A DNA stretch of 64,000 bases from Dipylidium caninum (taxonomy: Eukaryota > Platyhelminthes > Cestoda > Cyclophyllidea > Dipylidiidae). The stretch's first letter is position 1, and every line of letters begins with the position of its first letter. The notes under the pieces were generated by a model, which was not told the DNA's origin, searched no databases, and saw only the letters and a list, made by a program, of their open reading frames with translations. The stretch is taken from positions 186,001-250,000 of the forward strand of contig QEYB01000526.1 of NCBI GenBank assembly GCA_017562135.1, given 5' to 3'. Below, in pieces: positions 10,181 through 21,972 of the stretch. Made by a program: the position numbers and the translations under genes.

Positions 10181-13100
10181 AGAGAGAATGGTCGGTGGCA
10201 GACGACGAGGTGACCGCGCTTTCCTCCCCGCCAATTCGCCCCGATGGCGGCAGGTTGGTGGAATGCCATTCGCTCCACCAAACGCCTTCCCTCTTGGGCG
10301 AAAGGCGTAGTCCTCGTCAGTAATGCCAGTCTGGACCCCGTCTGCCTCATGGATGCCTCAGTTTGCGGCGTCCACCACGGCGTGTTGGCGTGTGACAAGT
10401 GACACTTTCGGGGAGACCCGTTGAGTGGACGAATCCGCTCAAGTGGCCGAATGCACGGGAACGCGGTTGTTCTTCCCTCGAGGATAGCCACAACCGCCTT
10501 CTTATCGTGTACCTGTTAATCGGGCACGCCGCCCAACATCGAATGTCCGCAGACACTTGGCGTAACTGTTTCGCTGTAATGAGAAAAATGCCACCTCTCC
10601 TTCGTGTTTAGTTTTTTCTCCTGAAGTGACTTGTAATTTACAGCCTTCGTGTACACAAAAGCATATCTGGAATACAGTCTCGGCACCCGATTGCCCGAAT
10701 TTAGTGAGAACACTCGTGGCATTCGAATTTCTTCCCTTTTATCCCCCATTAAACAATATTTTGAGGGTTTGTTTTTGCCGGCCAATGAAAATGCGGCCTC
10801 GAGTTGGCCAATCGCGGGAAACAAATCGATTTTTCAAACTCGGAAATAATCAAATTTTTTGGCACGAGTGAAACGATGGATGACATGTCAATCTGTCAGT
10901 CTGGACGTCGCGCGCCTCCCCGCCGCCCTCCGTGGCCGGGGCGGGCAGTTGGCCACACGGCGGACGGTCAAAGCTGCCCCGACGGCCGAGTGCCAGCGGA
11001 CGCAGTCGACGCGGCTCTCAGTGCGGCCCACCTGCGGCCTTCCGCGCGGCGCTTCCGTCGAGCGGGGTGTCCGCGAGGAATGGCGGCGGGAGGAGGGGTA
11101 CCCAATTCGCCTCGGCTCAGCACTTACCCCACTCCCGCCTCCCCTTCCCACCCCCGTCGTCTTCGTCTTCGTCGTCGTTCGTCGTCGTCGTCGTCGTCGC
11201 CGTTGTCGCCTTCGTCCACAGGACAGGCGACTGCTTCGCTCTAGCCGGCCATCGGGGGCTTCTCCCGCCGCGAGCCACCCACCCCACCCGGCCCTGCCCC
11301 GACCCGCCCCCCGCAGTAGTCATTCGATGGCAAAGTGGAGGATGCCTTTCGACGGGACGGCGGTGGCTCGCGTCGCGGTTCAGCCAAACTCAACCGCTTC
11401 ATGTGCTCCACCCGTGTGAATCTGCGGCCCTCGACGCGTGGAACGGCGGAGGTGGACGAGGAGATCCTCGTGCCACCCCTCGCAGCCATTGGCAGGGAAC
11501 GACGACTCGGAATTCCCCTCGAGAAGAAGTGTCTCCGCTTCCCTTCTCTTCTCTCCCCTCCTCCACCCGAGGGGCGAAGAGTCCTTCTGCAGGACGCCTC
11601 GACTGCGACCACCTCCACCTCGTGGCGCCTTCCCCCGCCACTTCTCAGCCCTTCGGAGCTCCATCTCCCCTCCTCCCTCGCCTCCTCGCTGCCTCGTTTC
11701 CTTCGCTGCGCTCGTTCCCTTCCTTCCAATTCTCCTTGTCTGAAGCTGACAGGTTTGTCGAGGAGCACTCGAGGTTGTCTGTCCCCACTTCGTGGGTTCG
11801 GACACCTTCGGGCCTCCCTCAGCCCCTCCGCCCGTCCGCTTGCCCAGGGCAGAGTGCCCCAGTCGGTTTTGAGCGCCACCCGCCACGCTCGGTGGCCCCG
11901 TCGACCCCTGCGGAACCCTGCGGATCCTGCGGGACCGTCCCTCCACTCTCCTCTTCGTCCACTCTCCCTCGGCCGACCTCTTGAGTCGCCCCGCCGTTCC
12001 CCCGAAAAAGCCTCCCCGACGTCGTCTTTGCCGTTCTCTCCCCACCTTCGAGGTGAGCATTGCCGGCATCTCCACGCCTCTGCCACCCGTTTCCAGCCGC
12101 CAACTCGGCCACACCGTTCGGAACACTTCGATTCCCGCCCTCCTTCGTCGCGGGGGTTCGTGACCGCCGCGGGTGAGAATCTCCCGCCCTGAGATCCGCC
12201 GCTTTTTGCCCAACCGTCGCCTCAGCGACGAGGAGCGTGAAAAAAGGCGCTTCCCCAACCGACGAAATGCGGCCGAAAGGCGGAACCCCGTGGAAGACGA
12301 CTTTCTCGGTGGGAAGTTCAGCTTGCGTGAACTTGGCAGCGCAAGCCTCGTCTTCCACTGCGCCTGTTTGCAGCTCCTGCGATTGAGTCGGTGACGGAGG
12401 ACGCTCCTCCCCGCCCCGGTTGCGGGCCTCAAAGGGGCCTCCACAGACCTGTCAGTTTTGGGTCCGCAGCATCTCTTTGGTCCCGCCCACCTCACACGTC
12501 GCCCGCTCCCCCGTCCGCCGACTTCGCAGGGGTGGAGGCGCGGGATCTTTGTTTCCAGGGCGCCTTCGCGCCGGCGGAGCAGAGGCGGAGGCGTGCGGCG
12601 AGACTGCATGGGTCGCAGGGCCCGTCGCCAGGCGTCCTGCGCCCGTCCGCCCCCTCCGAGGAGTTTGGAGCTGGCGGCAGACGTGAGGTGGCCTTTGTGG
12701 AGGGCGGCGGAGAGGCGGTCGGCCGGAAGGAGGGGCAAATAGAGCGGAGCGTGCGGCGTCTTTGGGCTGGGTAATCAACAGACATATTCCGGACGTGGCT
12801 TCTACCCTCTACTTCTCCGCAGCCCGCCGACCGTCCTCCTCTCCATCGTCGTCTGGCGGCAATTCAGAGTGTTGGAGAAGGACTCCCGAAGCGCCCTCAA
12901 CAGCAGCAGACCGAAATTCGCGGCTGACGGTTTTAACCCTCGTTACCCTATCTTTTTCGCCCGGTTCCCTCGCCGCCGTCTGGCCGTCGGAGGCGGGAGA
13001 CGAGCGGTCGGTCGTGTTGACCGCGAAAACGCGGTCGCCGGGACGGAAGACCTGGAAGGAGGAGGAGGAGGAGAGGAGGCGGGAGGAGCATCAAACGCGT

Positions 13101-14220
13101 CTTTACCAACTTTTAGAAGAGGCGTCGTCGCTGTGGCATGAGACGCACGAAATGTCCACGGAAGAGCATCACAGGAGCGCCGACGTGGGCGCCTCCACGT
13201 TGGCGAGGCGCCCTCGGGCCTCCAGGGGAGGCGACAGCCCCATGTCCGCAGCCTCGGGGCCTCTCTTCCGCTCCCCGCCAGTCCGGATCGCTTCGCCCTT
13301 CCAGTTGCGCCGCCGCCGGCGTCGAGCGGGCCGCCTCACTCGTCTCCGCCCAGACATGCGACGAGGCGACGTCCGCAGCGGCCGCGGCCACGCGCCCAGC
13401 GTCCTGCTGGCCGACGGACAAGGCGGCCTTCAGCTGCGCACCAGGCAAATCTTACCGGACGGGGAGAAGAAAGCGTCGCGGCCTTTTAATGTCGGCAACT
13501 CCTTTTGTTACCCTCCGGCCGTCAATGATGCCGTCGTAGCGACGGAGCGGATCGCTTTGTGAGCCTCCCGCCCGTCGGAGCCGGCGGAGACAGCCGCATT
13601 GGTGCTTGAGGCGGGGGAAAGACGGACGGGCGGGCGGAGGGGGGAGGGTCGGGGAGTTTCGGCGTTTAATGCTCAGCTCACCGGAAACGTGGCAGCATAA
13701 AACCTCCTCACGGCCGCATGGGCGTGGCCTGTCAATTAATGCTCCTCCGCCTCCGCCTCCTCCTCCCTCCCTCCTCGACTTCTCCGCCTCCTCAGGACCC
13801 GCAGCACGGCAGCGGAGGAGTGGCCGACGAGAGGCGTCTTCATCAATCGCAAAGCCTTCATTCCCCTTCTTTCGACTTCAGCTGTCACCGTGAGCCGAGG
13901 ATTTCAAGACCTCGGGGCCTCGAGGCTGGGAAGGGAGATGGGTTCTGCCTATTCTACCAGGTCCTGGAACCCACTTTTGTCTTTGGAGTGGCGTTCTCGC
14001 GCGAAAACCCTTGCTGTCGCCGTCGTTGGGGCACGAGGAGGCCTCGAAGAGTGGTTCCTTCTCGACGGGGATTGAAGGCGTCCAAGCGACTGTTTTCACG
14101 GCTGGTCAATGCGGCTTCCCAAGTCGCCGGGGCTTCCAGCGCGGCTCTCCTTTGAGGTATTCGGTGCCCGTCAAGGCCGCCCACCTCCATCCGAGCAGCC
14201 CGAATCGTGAACAGGAGTCC

Positions 14221-14244
14221 GGACAGACAGACAGACAGACAGAC
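14221..14244. repeat. GACA tetranucleotide microsatellite
   Basis: Perfect tandem GACA/GTCT copies. A related CAGT-type array with less regular units lies at about 15293-15320. Confidence 0.85.
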
Positions 14245-15198
14245 GGGGGCGAGTGACGTGAAAAAATCCAAGTTCTGACAGGCCTTGAAGGGCCTCCTCA
14301 GTGCGACTGCTTCCCTCCGGTCACCGCCTCCCCAGCCCGCCTTCGGACCAGTCCGAGGAAGGCCTCCTCACGCGCCTCCCGCCTCAGACGCGAGGCGACA
14401 TCTCGTCGACGTCCGCAGAGGACCGACTGACAACGACAGCCGACATTTCGGCGACTCTGCCGAGCGAAGGCGCTAATTGCGGAGCTGCAGAAGCACCCAC
14501 GGCGTCCAGGACTGCGAGGGTGACGTCGGCATCGGGATTCCTTGCCATCCGGTCGCCGGCTCAGTCACGCCACTGACACAATTGACCCATCCACGCTCGG
14601 ACGCCATGTGCAAACACCTCGAGGCCGCTGAAAAAGGCCCGGCGCTCCCGCCCAGGTGGCGGCCGGATCGGAGGAGAAGGCACAAACCTCGGCGTGCAAA
14701 GACGCGCGAGAGGAGGATCAATTAGCCTTAATGCCGGCGCATATTAATGGCCGATCGAGGTCGTGTCCCCGTAATTACGAGGCCATTAAGACGACTGCCC
14801 TGAGGTGGAACGGCGCAGGGAGCTCTGAAGACAGTATTCCGTCGACCCGCCTCGCCTTATGCCTTCGCGGGGGAGACTGGAGAAGACTGGGGGGCAAAAA
14901 GGCGTGGGGTGGCGACTAAACGCACCGCAAGCCGGTCCCCACAACCCACCGCCGACGCGTCGACCGAGTGGTGGGCGGCGGAACGACGAGGTGCTCTCGG
15001 CGGAGGGTCCACAGATCCCCTCGCGCCACCCGCCTTCCAAAGCGGCTACGCAACGCGTGCTCGGGTCGACACTGCGGGAGGGATTGGACGCATTCCTCGG
15101 AGGCCGCGGGTTTCATGGAGCTGCCGGGCTGAGGTGCCTCGAGTGACCAGACCGACACCCGGCCGAGAGGCGACTGCCAAGACGCTCTTAATGCAATA

Positions 15199-15204
15199 TT
15201 TATT
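15199..15204 (-). terminator. Candidate poly(A) signal of the ADAM gene
   Basis: On the minus strand this reads AATAAA. It lies about 1.05 kb beyond the ADAM stop codon at 16254-16256 and is the clearest canonical hexamer seen downstream of it. Assignment to the ADAM gene is an inference. Confidence 0.3.
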
Positions 15205-16253
15205 GTCAATAATCACGAGTACTTAGTAAAAACCAGGAAGTCAATAAAGAATTTGCTTGGCGCGGTCACGGCCACGGCCACGGCTGCTTGTCAGTCAGTC
15301 AGCCAGTCAGGCCGTCTGTTCGCCTGTCCGTCCGTCCATCCGCCGGGCATGGTGCAACTGTGGCATCGTAGAGCAAAATGCACGCAAAGGGAGACGAGGA
15401 GTTGAGGAGGGCGGCGGCGGGGGCGGATAAGACATGTACGAGGGGGGGGGAGGACGGTTCCATCAATAATGTTGGGAAGACGATGGCGATGATGCGATCG
15501 GAGGGAGGGCTCGAGTGAGTCAGTGTGGATCATAACAAAAGGGGAGGCGGAGGACTGGGACGACGGGGGTGGAGGACCAGGTCACAGTGAGGATCCGAGT
15601 AAAATGCGAGTCATAAGGCATCGGGAGAAGTCAAGGCTGTTTCGGGTAGAAGGGCGCCTCGGCTCCAAGTCGGATTCGCTCCTGCACAAAGTACAAAGTA
15701 CAAAGGCAAGTCGGAGTGAAAGAAAATCAAATCAGTGACCCTCCCGTCGTCCTAACATCCAACCGCTGGAAGTGAGGCGTAGAGCAATCGTCCATCAGAC
15801 TTTTAGACCAAATCCCTTCTGTTAATTATGCGTACTGAAATGACCTTCGCCGATTGACCAATCAGAACAAGACACGCTAGTTGACGTTTCGCCCTCAGGC
15901 TTTTCCTTACACAACATCATCGTTTAATTCTAACATCCTGCTGCAATACTAGGATGCTTTGGCGACGGATTAAACTAGCCATTTAGGAAGTTTGCCCGCA
16001 TTTCCAGTCGACCCTATTTTCGTCCGTCAATTCCTTATTACAGCCAGGTCTGTCAAGTCAAATCATCCGCCCCAAATCTGCCACTTCCTCCGGTTCTCCC
16101 TCCACTGCTTCAAAGGAGCCTAACGACCTAAAACAAGACCTGTAAGGACACCTACATTTCACTCTTTTTTTAGACAGTTTCGTGCAACCTCTCCCGGGCC
16201 GAGTGCACTTTTCCCTCGTGGACCAAATTCGGAGAGTCGAGTTCACCGAAGCT

Positions 16254-19200
16254 TCATCGCTCACTGGCAAACTTCTTATTCTGACAGGTATTCTGCCGCT
16301 CTTCCCCACTCAGTGAATTCTTATCCACTTTTAAGTCATTACTGCACGGTATGCTCATCAGAGAGATGCCTCACCTGCTGTCGAGCCAAATCGTAGAGGT
16401 TGGGATTTATCCGGGCCGCATGGCTCAGCTGGGCGAGGTGAACCAGATCGCAGGAAGCATCGGGTAGCGAACTGGCATCCGACTCGGCCACATCCAGCCA
16501 CTGGTGCGTGCCGGCCGCGGTAGCTGTTGCCGCGTGGCTGTCAGCACCGCCGACCTGAGCGGCACCGCTCGATGACAGCCAGTCCGAGGGGTGACCGGGT
16601 GTGGGCGACTTTTTGACCGAATTGGAGAGTGAGAAGTCACTGTCCGAACCGTTGTAGTTCTAAAAGGTTAGGAGAGAACAATAGTCTATTGTCTGGACAA
16701 TTACCAGTCGCAAAGCTTATTTGTAGACTAAGATCCTTCCCAGTGGATAGGCGCGGGAGGTTATTATTAGACTGCGGTCGTTGATTGGTCGACAGAGGCT
16801 TAGCTCTATTGGCCAGTCGTCGACCAATCACAGCTTCACACGGTTAAATACCTCAGAAATGCGTCCGCCACTTGGTAAACAGGGGAATAAGAAAATAGAA
16901 GCCCTTTACAAATATCTTAACATCTGTCGCATCCCCCCTCCTCCCCCAAGTGCCGCTTGTGGCGTCAATTAGCAGCCCGTCATAGTGAAATTTCCAAACT
17001 ACAAATTGTATCCGCCTCCACCACGTAGTTTTGCCCAAATCAAGGCCATTTTAGGGGAAGTAAAAAGTACGTGAAAGGAGTTGACTAATTCTTCTTCTCC
17101 GCACACCCCACGCAATAAGGGGGAAGACGTTAGTGAAAGGACAGCAAGCAATTCAGGGGATGGAGTTGGCGGGTCGCCTCCCACGGATGCCTGCCTCGTC
17201 CGCCCACTCACCCGGGCAAGTGGGGACATCGCGTTTGCGTAGGGGACAGAGGAGGCCTCCCCCTGCACATTCGCCAAAACATGCATTCGAGCTAGATTTA
17301 TGTCGCCTAAGGCGTCGCGGGCGCGGCCACAGGACGATACGGGACAGCGGCGTAAGTCCATGTCGCCCGACTACGGCCGAGTAATAATTTGGCGATACGG
17401 GGCATCCCACACCCCGCTTCCTACGCGCTCCGCCCCCCTCCTCCTCCTCCTCATCCTCGCCCTCTGTCAAAATTGACACTTTTATGGTTAGACGGAGATT
17501 ATTTTTCGCCTTGTCCCCTGACCCGGAACTGTGGAGATTCGCAAAAGCCGGCGACTTTCGGTCTTAAGAGGAAAGGTGGGGGCAAGCGGGCGGACCAGGC
17601 CTTTGCTCCTCAGCCCAGGAGGCTGTGGTCGATGGGCACTGTTGTTTCGGCAACCCACCACCATCGAGTGGATCGACAAACCTTGGTGAAGACTCCACTT
17701 TTTTAAAGAGAACTCGTCACTAATTGGCGCAAATCTTTGTCAAAGAGGATTTAAGGGAGGCGGGGGGCTTCAAATACCCCCTCGCTGCGCCACCTACGCC
17801 CCCTGAGAGGGGTGTTTGTGTGCCCGGAGGGTTAAAAGGAGGGGAAAAAATCGCCCATTTCTCGAACTCGGAGTCACACACTCCACCGCGCACATTTTCG
17901 CGGGAAAGAGAAGAAGGAGAGGCAACCGGGCCGAGAACTCACGTGTCGGGCGATGTAGGGCACTCCGGCCGACTTTTTTCGCGTCAGGCCGTCAGAATCC
18001 TTCATCAGGTAGCAGTCGCCGGACGCGTTCAGCGCGGAGGAGAGGGGCAGCGCCGCCTGCGCCCCCCTGTTGCTGATGAGGCCGTCGTCCTCCTCGGCGT
18101 GGCCCGGGTACTTCCGGTGGCACACGAGGGCTGTCTTCTCCCCCACGAGTGAATCGGCGTCCTCCGTCGGCGGTTGGTAGTAGGGGTCGATTTCTACTCG
18201 GACAAAGGGCACGGGTGAATGGACACCTCTAGGAGAACGTGTCCGCCTCCCCCCCCCCCCCTCCAAAGAGCTCATCCACCGGACAAAGGAGACTGGCAGA
18301 AGTGGCGAGTTTAGGCAGTGGGGGACGAGAGGACGAAGCGCACGTGCCACGAGGCTTCCACCACTGCCGCGGGGGTCCGACATTCTCCTGAGAATGTCAT
18401 TCTCCAATTGGGTGGACGTTTAAAATGACCTATGGCCGTGGTTATTTCCACAAGCACGACTCTCACGTCAGTCGGAGCCATTTTTTATCATTAAATCGCG
18501 TACGAGACGTGGCGGCGGGGGCGGAAGCATCTCCCGGCGAAGTGGAAGACATTAAAAGGCGCCCGATAAGGCGACAAGAAGGCACGAAAGGGGTGATTTG
18601 GCCGCCGCCATTCTGCCAAAAAAGATCCGACCAGAAGGCTGGGGACAAATTTTAGTTAAAATCGGACACTGAACCGTCGAAGCGAGACCGAGTGGGTTGT
18701 GAAAGTCGGGTGGAAGAGGAGGCAGACTGACCGGTTTGGGAGGACAACTGCGCGGTGCAGTAGTACGGCGCGGAGGTGACGACGGCCGGGGGCAGCGGTG
18801 GCGGCGAGGGCAACTTGTACTGGCGCGAGAGGAGACCGCCGGCAGAAGGCGGCGTCGGAGGAACCGCCGCCGCGGCGTTCCACGGCGACGCAGCGGCGTT
18901 TTTGCGACACTCTTCGCAGTCCGAACCGCCGGTGCACTCGACCTCCTCCCACTCCGAGTCCTCTTCGTCGATTGTCTCCTGAGTCGACTGCTGTTTCAAC
19001 TGGAAACTGCTGCTGCTGCTGGCGGGTGGATACTCCTTCGACGGGCTGGGGCACTGCGGATCTGATGGAGAAGCATCGCAAAGTTGAGGAATGACAGTGG
19101 CGCGCCTCCCAGGAACAAAAAGCGTGTTTTGACGGCGGTGGAAGCATTTCCCGCCTGCCAGCTCCACTGGCTCGGCGTTTACGCGGCTCTCTGAACCAGC

Positions 19201-21972
19201 AAGGCGATGACCCCGACAATTTGAGAAAGCTCGGGCGAAAAAAAAACGGGGCAGATGCCAGTGACAAACCTGTCGGCGCAGCTGGATGGATGGCGCCTGC
19301 GGCGCGGGCCAAGCTGATCTCGTCCGTCTGCTGCTCCGCGTTGCAGAGGATGGTGGGCACCTTGTGGCTCTGTCCACCGATGCTGCTCTCGGCGTCCTCC
19401 GAAGAGAGGCGGCACCGTCGACCCACACCGGTCCGCCGGCGCCGGTGACAGCGACGATGGCAGGGCGAGGAGGTGGAGGAGGAGTTCGAGGTCGTTGCGG
19501 TGGTCGGCGGAGTGCTGGTGGTGGTCGCTGACGTGTCGCCGCCGTTGCTGCTGGTCTGGTGACGTCGGCGATGATGGCCGTGGTTGTGATGGTGGTGGTG
19601 GTGGCCGTGGCCGTGGCCTCGGCCGTGTTGACAATGGCCCGGCTTCCGCTTGCACTGGCGTTTGCGGTGTCGGTGCATCTGAAATGACGAATGGGCAGAG
19701 GTAGAGGACAGACCACAGCACTCCCTCTTGCCCCCCTCCCCCCCCCTCCTGCCGGCCGATTTCATTTGGGCGAACGGCGGACAGAGAGCGACCTGCCACC
19801 GCTACGGGGGACCCGTTGGAGAGTGCAGTCTCCCCACTGTCGAGACACGCCACTTCGCCACCTCATCCCGTCTCGGAATGGCGTGGAGCGCCGACCATTC
19901 CGCTGAAACCGACTCCACGGGAGGAGGGATCAACCGCGCGTCGGAGGCTGCTTCGTCAACTTCTAAGTCACCGGGAGGTGGCCACGACTCCTTACCTTAT
20001 GCCGACACTTCCTCCCGTTCGCCCTCCGGTCAGCGTCTCCGGCCTCGAGGGCGGTGGAGCAAGTGCTCCCCGAGTCCGAGACCACATCCATCATTCCGCC
20101 CTCCCCCTCCTCCTCCTCCTCGCCGCTATTGGTGCCCGAGGTCACAAAATTCGTCGAGTTCGTGTCGTCGGTCGCTCTGCTGGTGGAGCAGGAGCTGACA
20201 GAGGAGAGGGAAGACGAAGAGAGGCCCGACGAGGAGGCGGAGGGACTTCGCGAGCCAGTGGTGGAGGACGAGGAGGAGGAGGAGGAAGTGGACGAGGCGG
20301 AGCCCGGAAAGTGCGACGAGGAGCAGCGGTGTTTCTTGCCGGAGCGCTTGGAGGAGCGTTTGCGCTTCCTGTTGCCGCTCGTTGCCTCGTTAGCCGAGGA
20401 GACGTCTGCCATCTCCATGCCACCACCGCCTTCGTGTTTATTCTTGAGGATGCCTTTTTCCGGTTGACGGCAGGAATTTTCGCGAATCACGGTCACTTGG
20501 GAGGTCTGTTGGCATCACAAACGACACCCAGTCAAGGGGGATTTTAAGGAGAACAAAAACAAGACACTGTAAGCTGAAGCGGAAGTCTCACCCCAGCGTC
20601 CGCCTCTTCAGTCGAAATTGCTGACGTGGACATCACCTTTCGCGCGGACTGGACGCTCATCGCGCCCAATTCCACGCCGCCGCCGTCAAGCGAGAGCGTG
20701 TTGCCGGACAGCGGCGGTGTGTTGACGCTACCGTTCGTGGCCAGAGGTGTCTGCGGGGTAGACATCCAGGGCGAAGAAGTGCCGACGAACATCGAGTTGG
20801 CCGTGGCAACCGCAGCGCACACTGCGGGTCCCAGAAAGGGAAGAGGCGGCGGAGGTGGAGGCAGCGGCCATGGCGACGAAAAATCAATTAGTGGAGGTTG
20901 TCGTTGTTGCATCAGGACATTCCCGGTGGCGGTGGTGGTAGTTACAACCGCGTCCGACACGGCCAGTGTCGGTGGCGTGTTGGCCACCGCCGCTGGTGCG
21001 GTAGTCTCCCTCGCGTGTTTCATTTTATCCTCCCGGTAGGAAGGCATCGAGCCGAACTTAATCTTCCCTCCCGCACTGCCGCTCTCGTCCTTCACGCTGT
21101 CGTCGCCATTCCGGCCCAGTTCTGGACCGGACTCGACAGTCCCATTGGCGCCAGCTTGGAGACTGTCTCCGCTACTGACACCACCACCACCAGCGCCGCC
21201 GCCACCACGTTTCCGTCGACGATTTCGATTCTTGGAAGAGGACGAAGCCGAGGTGTGTCGATGCCGATGCGAACGCGAGGAATGACGGGATTTGTAGTGC
21301 AATTCCATGTCGTCTAAGGATGCGCCACCCGGACGAGAATTGCGGTTGCACAGACACATGGAGTCCATGCTGTTGGCAGCCGTGGTGGTTGCGGTGGTGT
21401 TGGCGGAAGACTTCCCCAGTGATGAGTCGAAAAGAGGAGGCGAGAGGCGACTACCTGGAGAGGAGAGACAGCGTTTCCTTTTGGAGCCATAGCGGAAGCC
21501 CCTGTTGTTGAGATTTCGACGCCTGTAAGATTTGCGTACAAGCACTTAGATCATAATATTCGCTGTAATGAACCATCTACTTAAATTAATAAAGTAGACA
21601 TGTTTATAGTCTGGGGGGAATTCACGGGCCGCTACAAACGATGAAAACGTCAGGTTATGAACCTGGGCAAGAAAAGTGAAGGCAAGAAAAGATCCAAATA
21701 CAGAGTGGAGAAAAAGGCACGTGTACATTTGGAGTAAAGGGGGTTGCAGCTCCGGGGACCCAAAAAAAGGAAAAGGGAAGCTTTACTCAAGTGCTAACCA
21801 GAACATCGGAAGGTTGCTGAAGAAAAAACACTCGCAGCCACGCAAGCACGAGGAATAACTCACCTGTAGAAGAAGATAACACCGCAGAGACAGAAGAAGA
21901 CGCAGGCCACCACAGCGGCTAGGATTGATATTAGGTAGACGGTGTTCACCTGTGCGGGCGGCGTTAGTCCCT
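16254..21972 (-). other. ADAM membrane helix and about 914-residue cytosolic tail
   Basis: Exon 21972-21864 encodes the membrane helix (VYLISILAAVVACVFFCLCG). The following seven exons encode about 914 residues, unusually long for an ADAM tail. The tail is mostly disordered-looking: a basic juxtamembrane patch (RRRNLNNRG, SKRKRC), Gly-rich and Thr-rich runs, a Pro run (PPPPPPLPF), a Ser run of about ten, EEEEEGEGG, a His-rich block (HGHHHHHHNHGHH) in exon 19678-19270, and a C-terminal Ser/Ala-rich segment ending FASER. Proline runs suggest possible SH3-domain partners, as in other ADAM tails; that is inference. Confidence 0.75.

Larger units (their letters stand above)
3196..16253. other. GC-rich intergenic stretch, mostly simple repeats
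   Basis: About 13 kb without a supported gene. It probably contains the unseen 5' exons of the prohormone-like gene ending at 2917 and the 3' UTR of the ADAM gene. It holds many simple repeats (about 9252-9310, 9423-9500, 9580-9645, 10136-10180, 11158-11205, 14221-14244) and one copy of a dispersed element at about 9926-10079. A less GC-rich patch lies at about 10490-10870 and contains no convincing exon. Confidence 0.45.

Noticed and set aside
8046..10491. Several long overlapping Ser/Arg/Pro/Glu-rich frames on both strands
   Set aside because: They are translations of CCT, GGTGGA, GCCCCAC and GGGGAA tandem repeats, not genes.
11380..12738. Minus-strand open frame of about 450 codons, the longest in the window
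   Set aside because: Arg/Gly/Ser/Pro-rich with no domain motif, overlapped by equally long frames on the other strand. Best explained by GC-rich composition with few stops.
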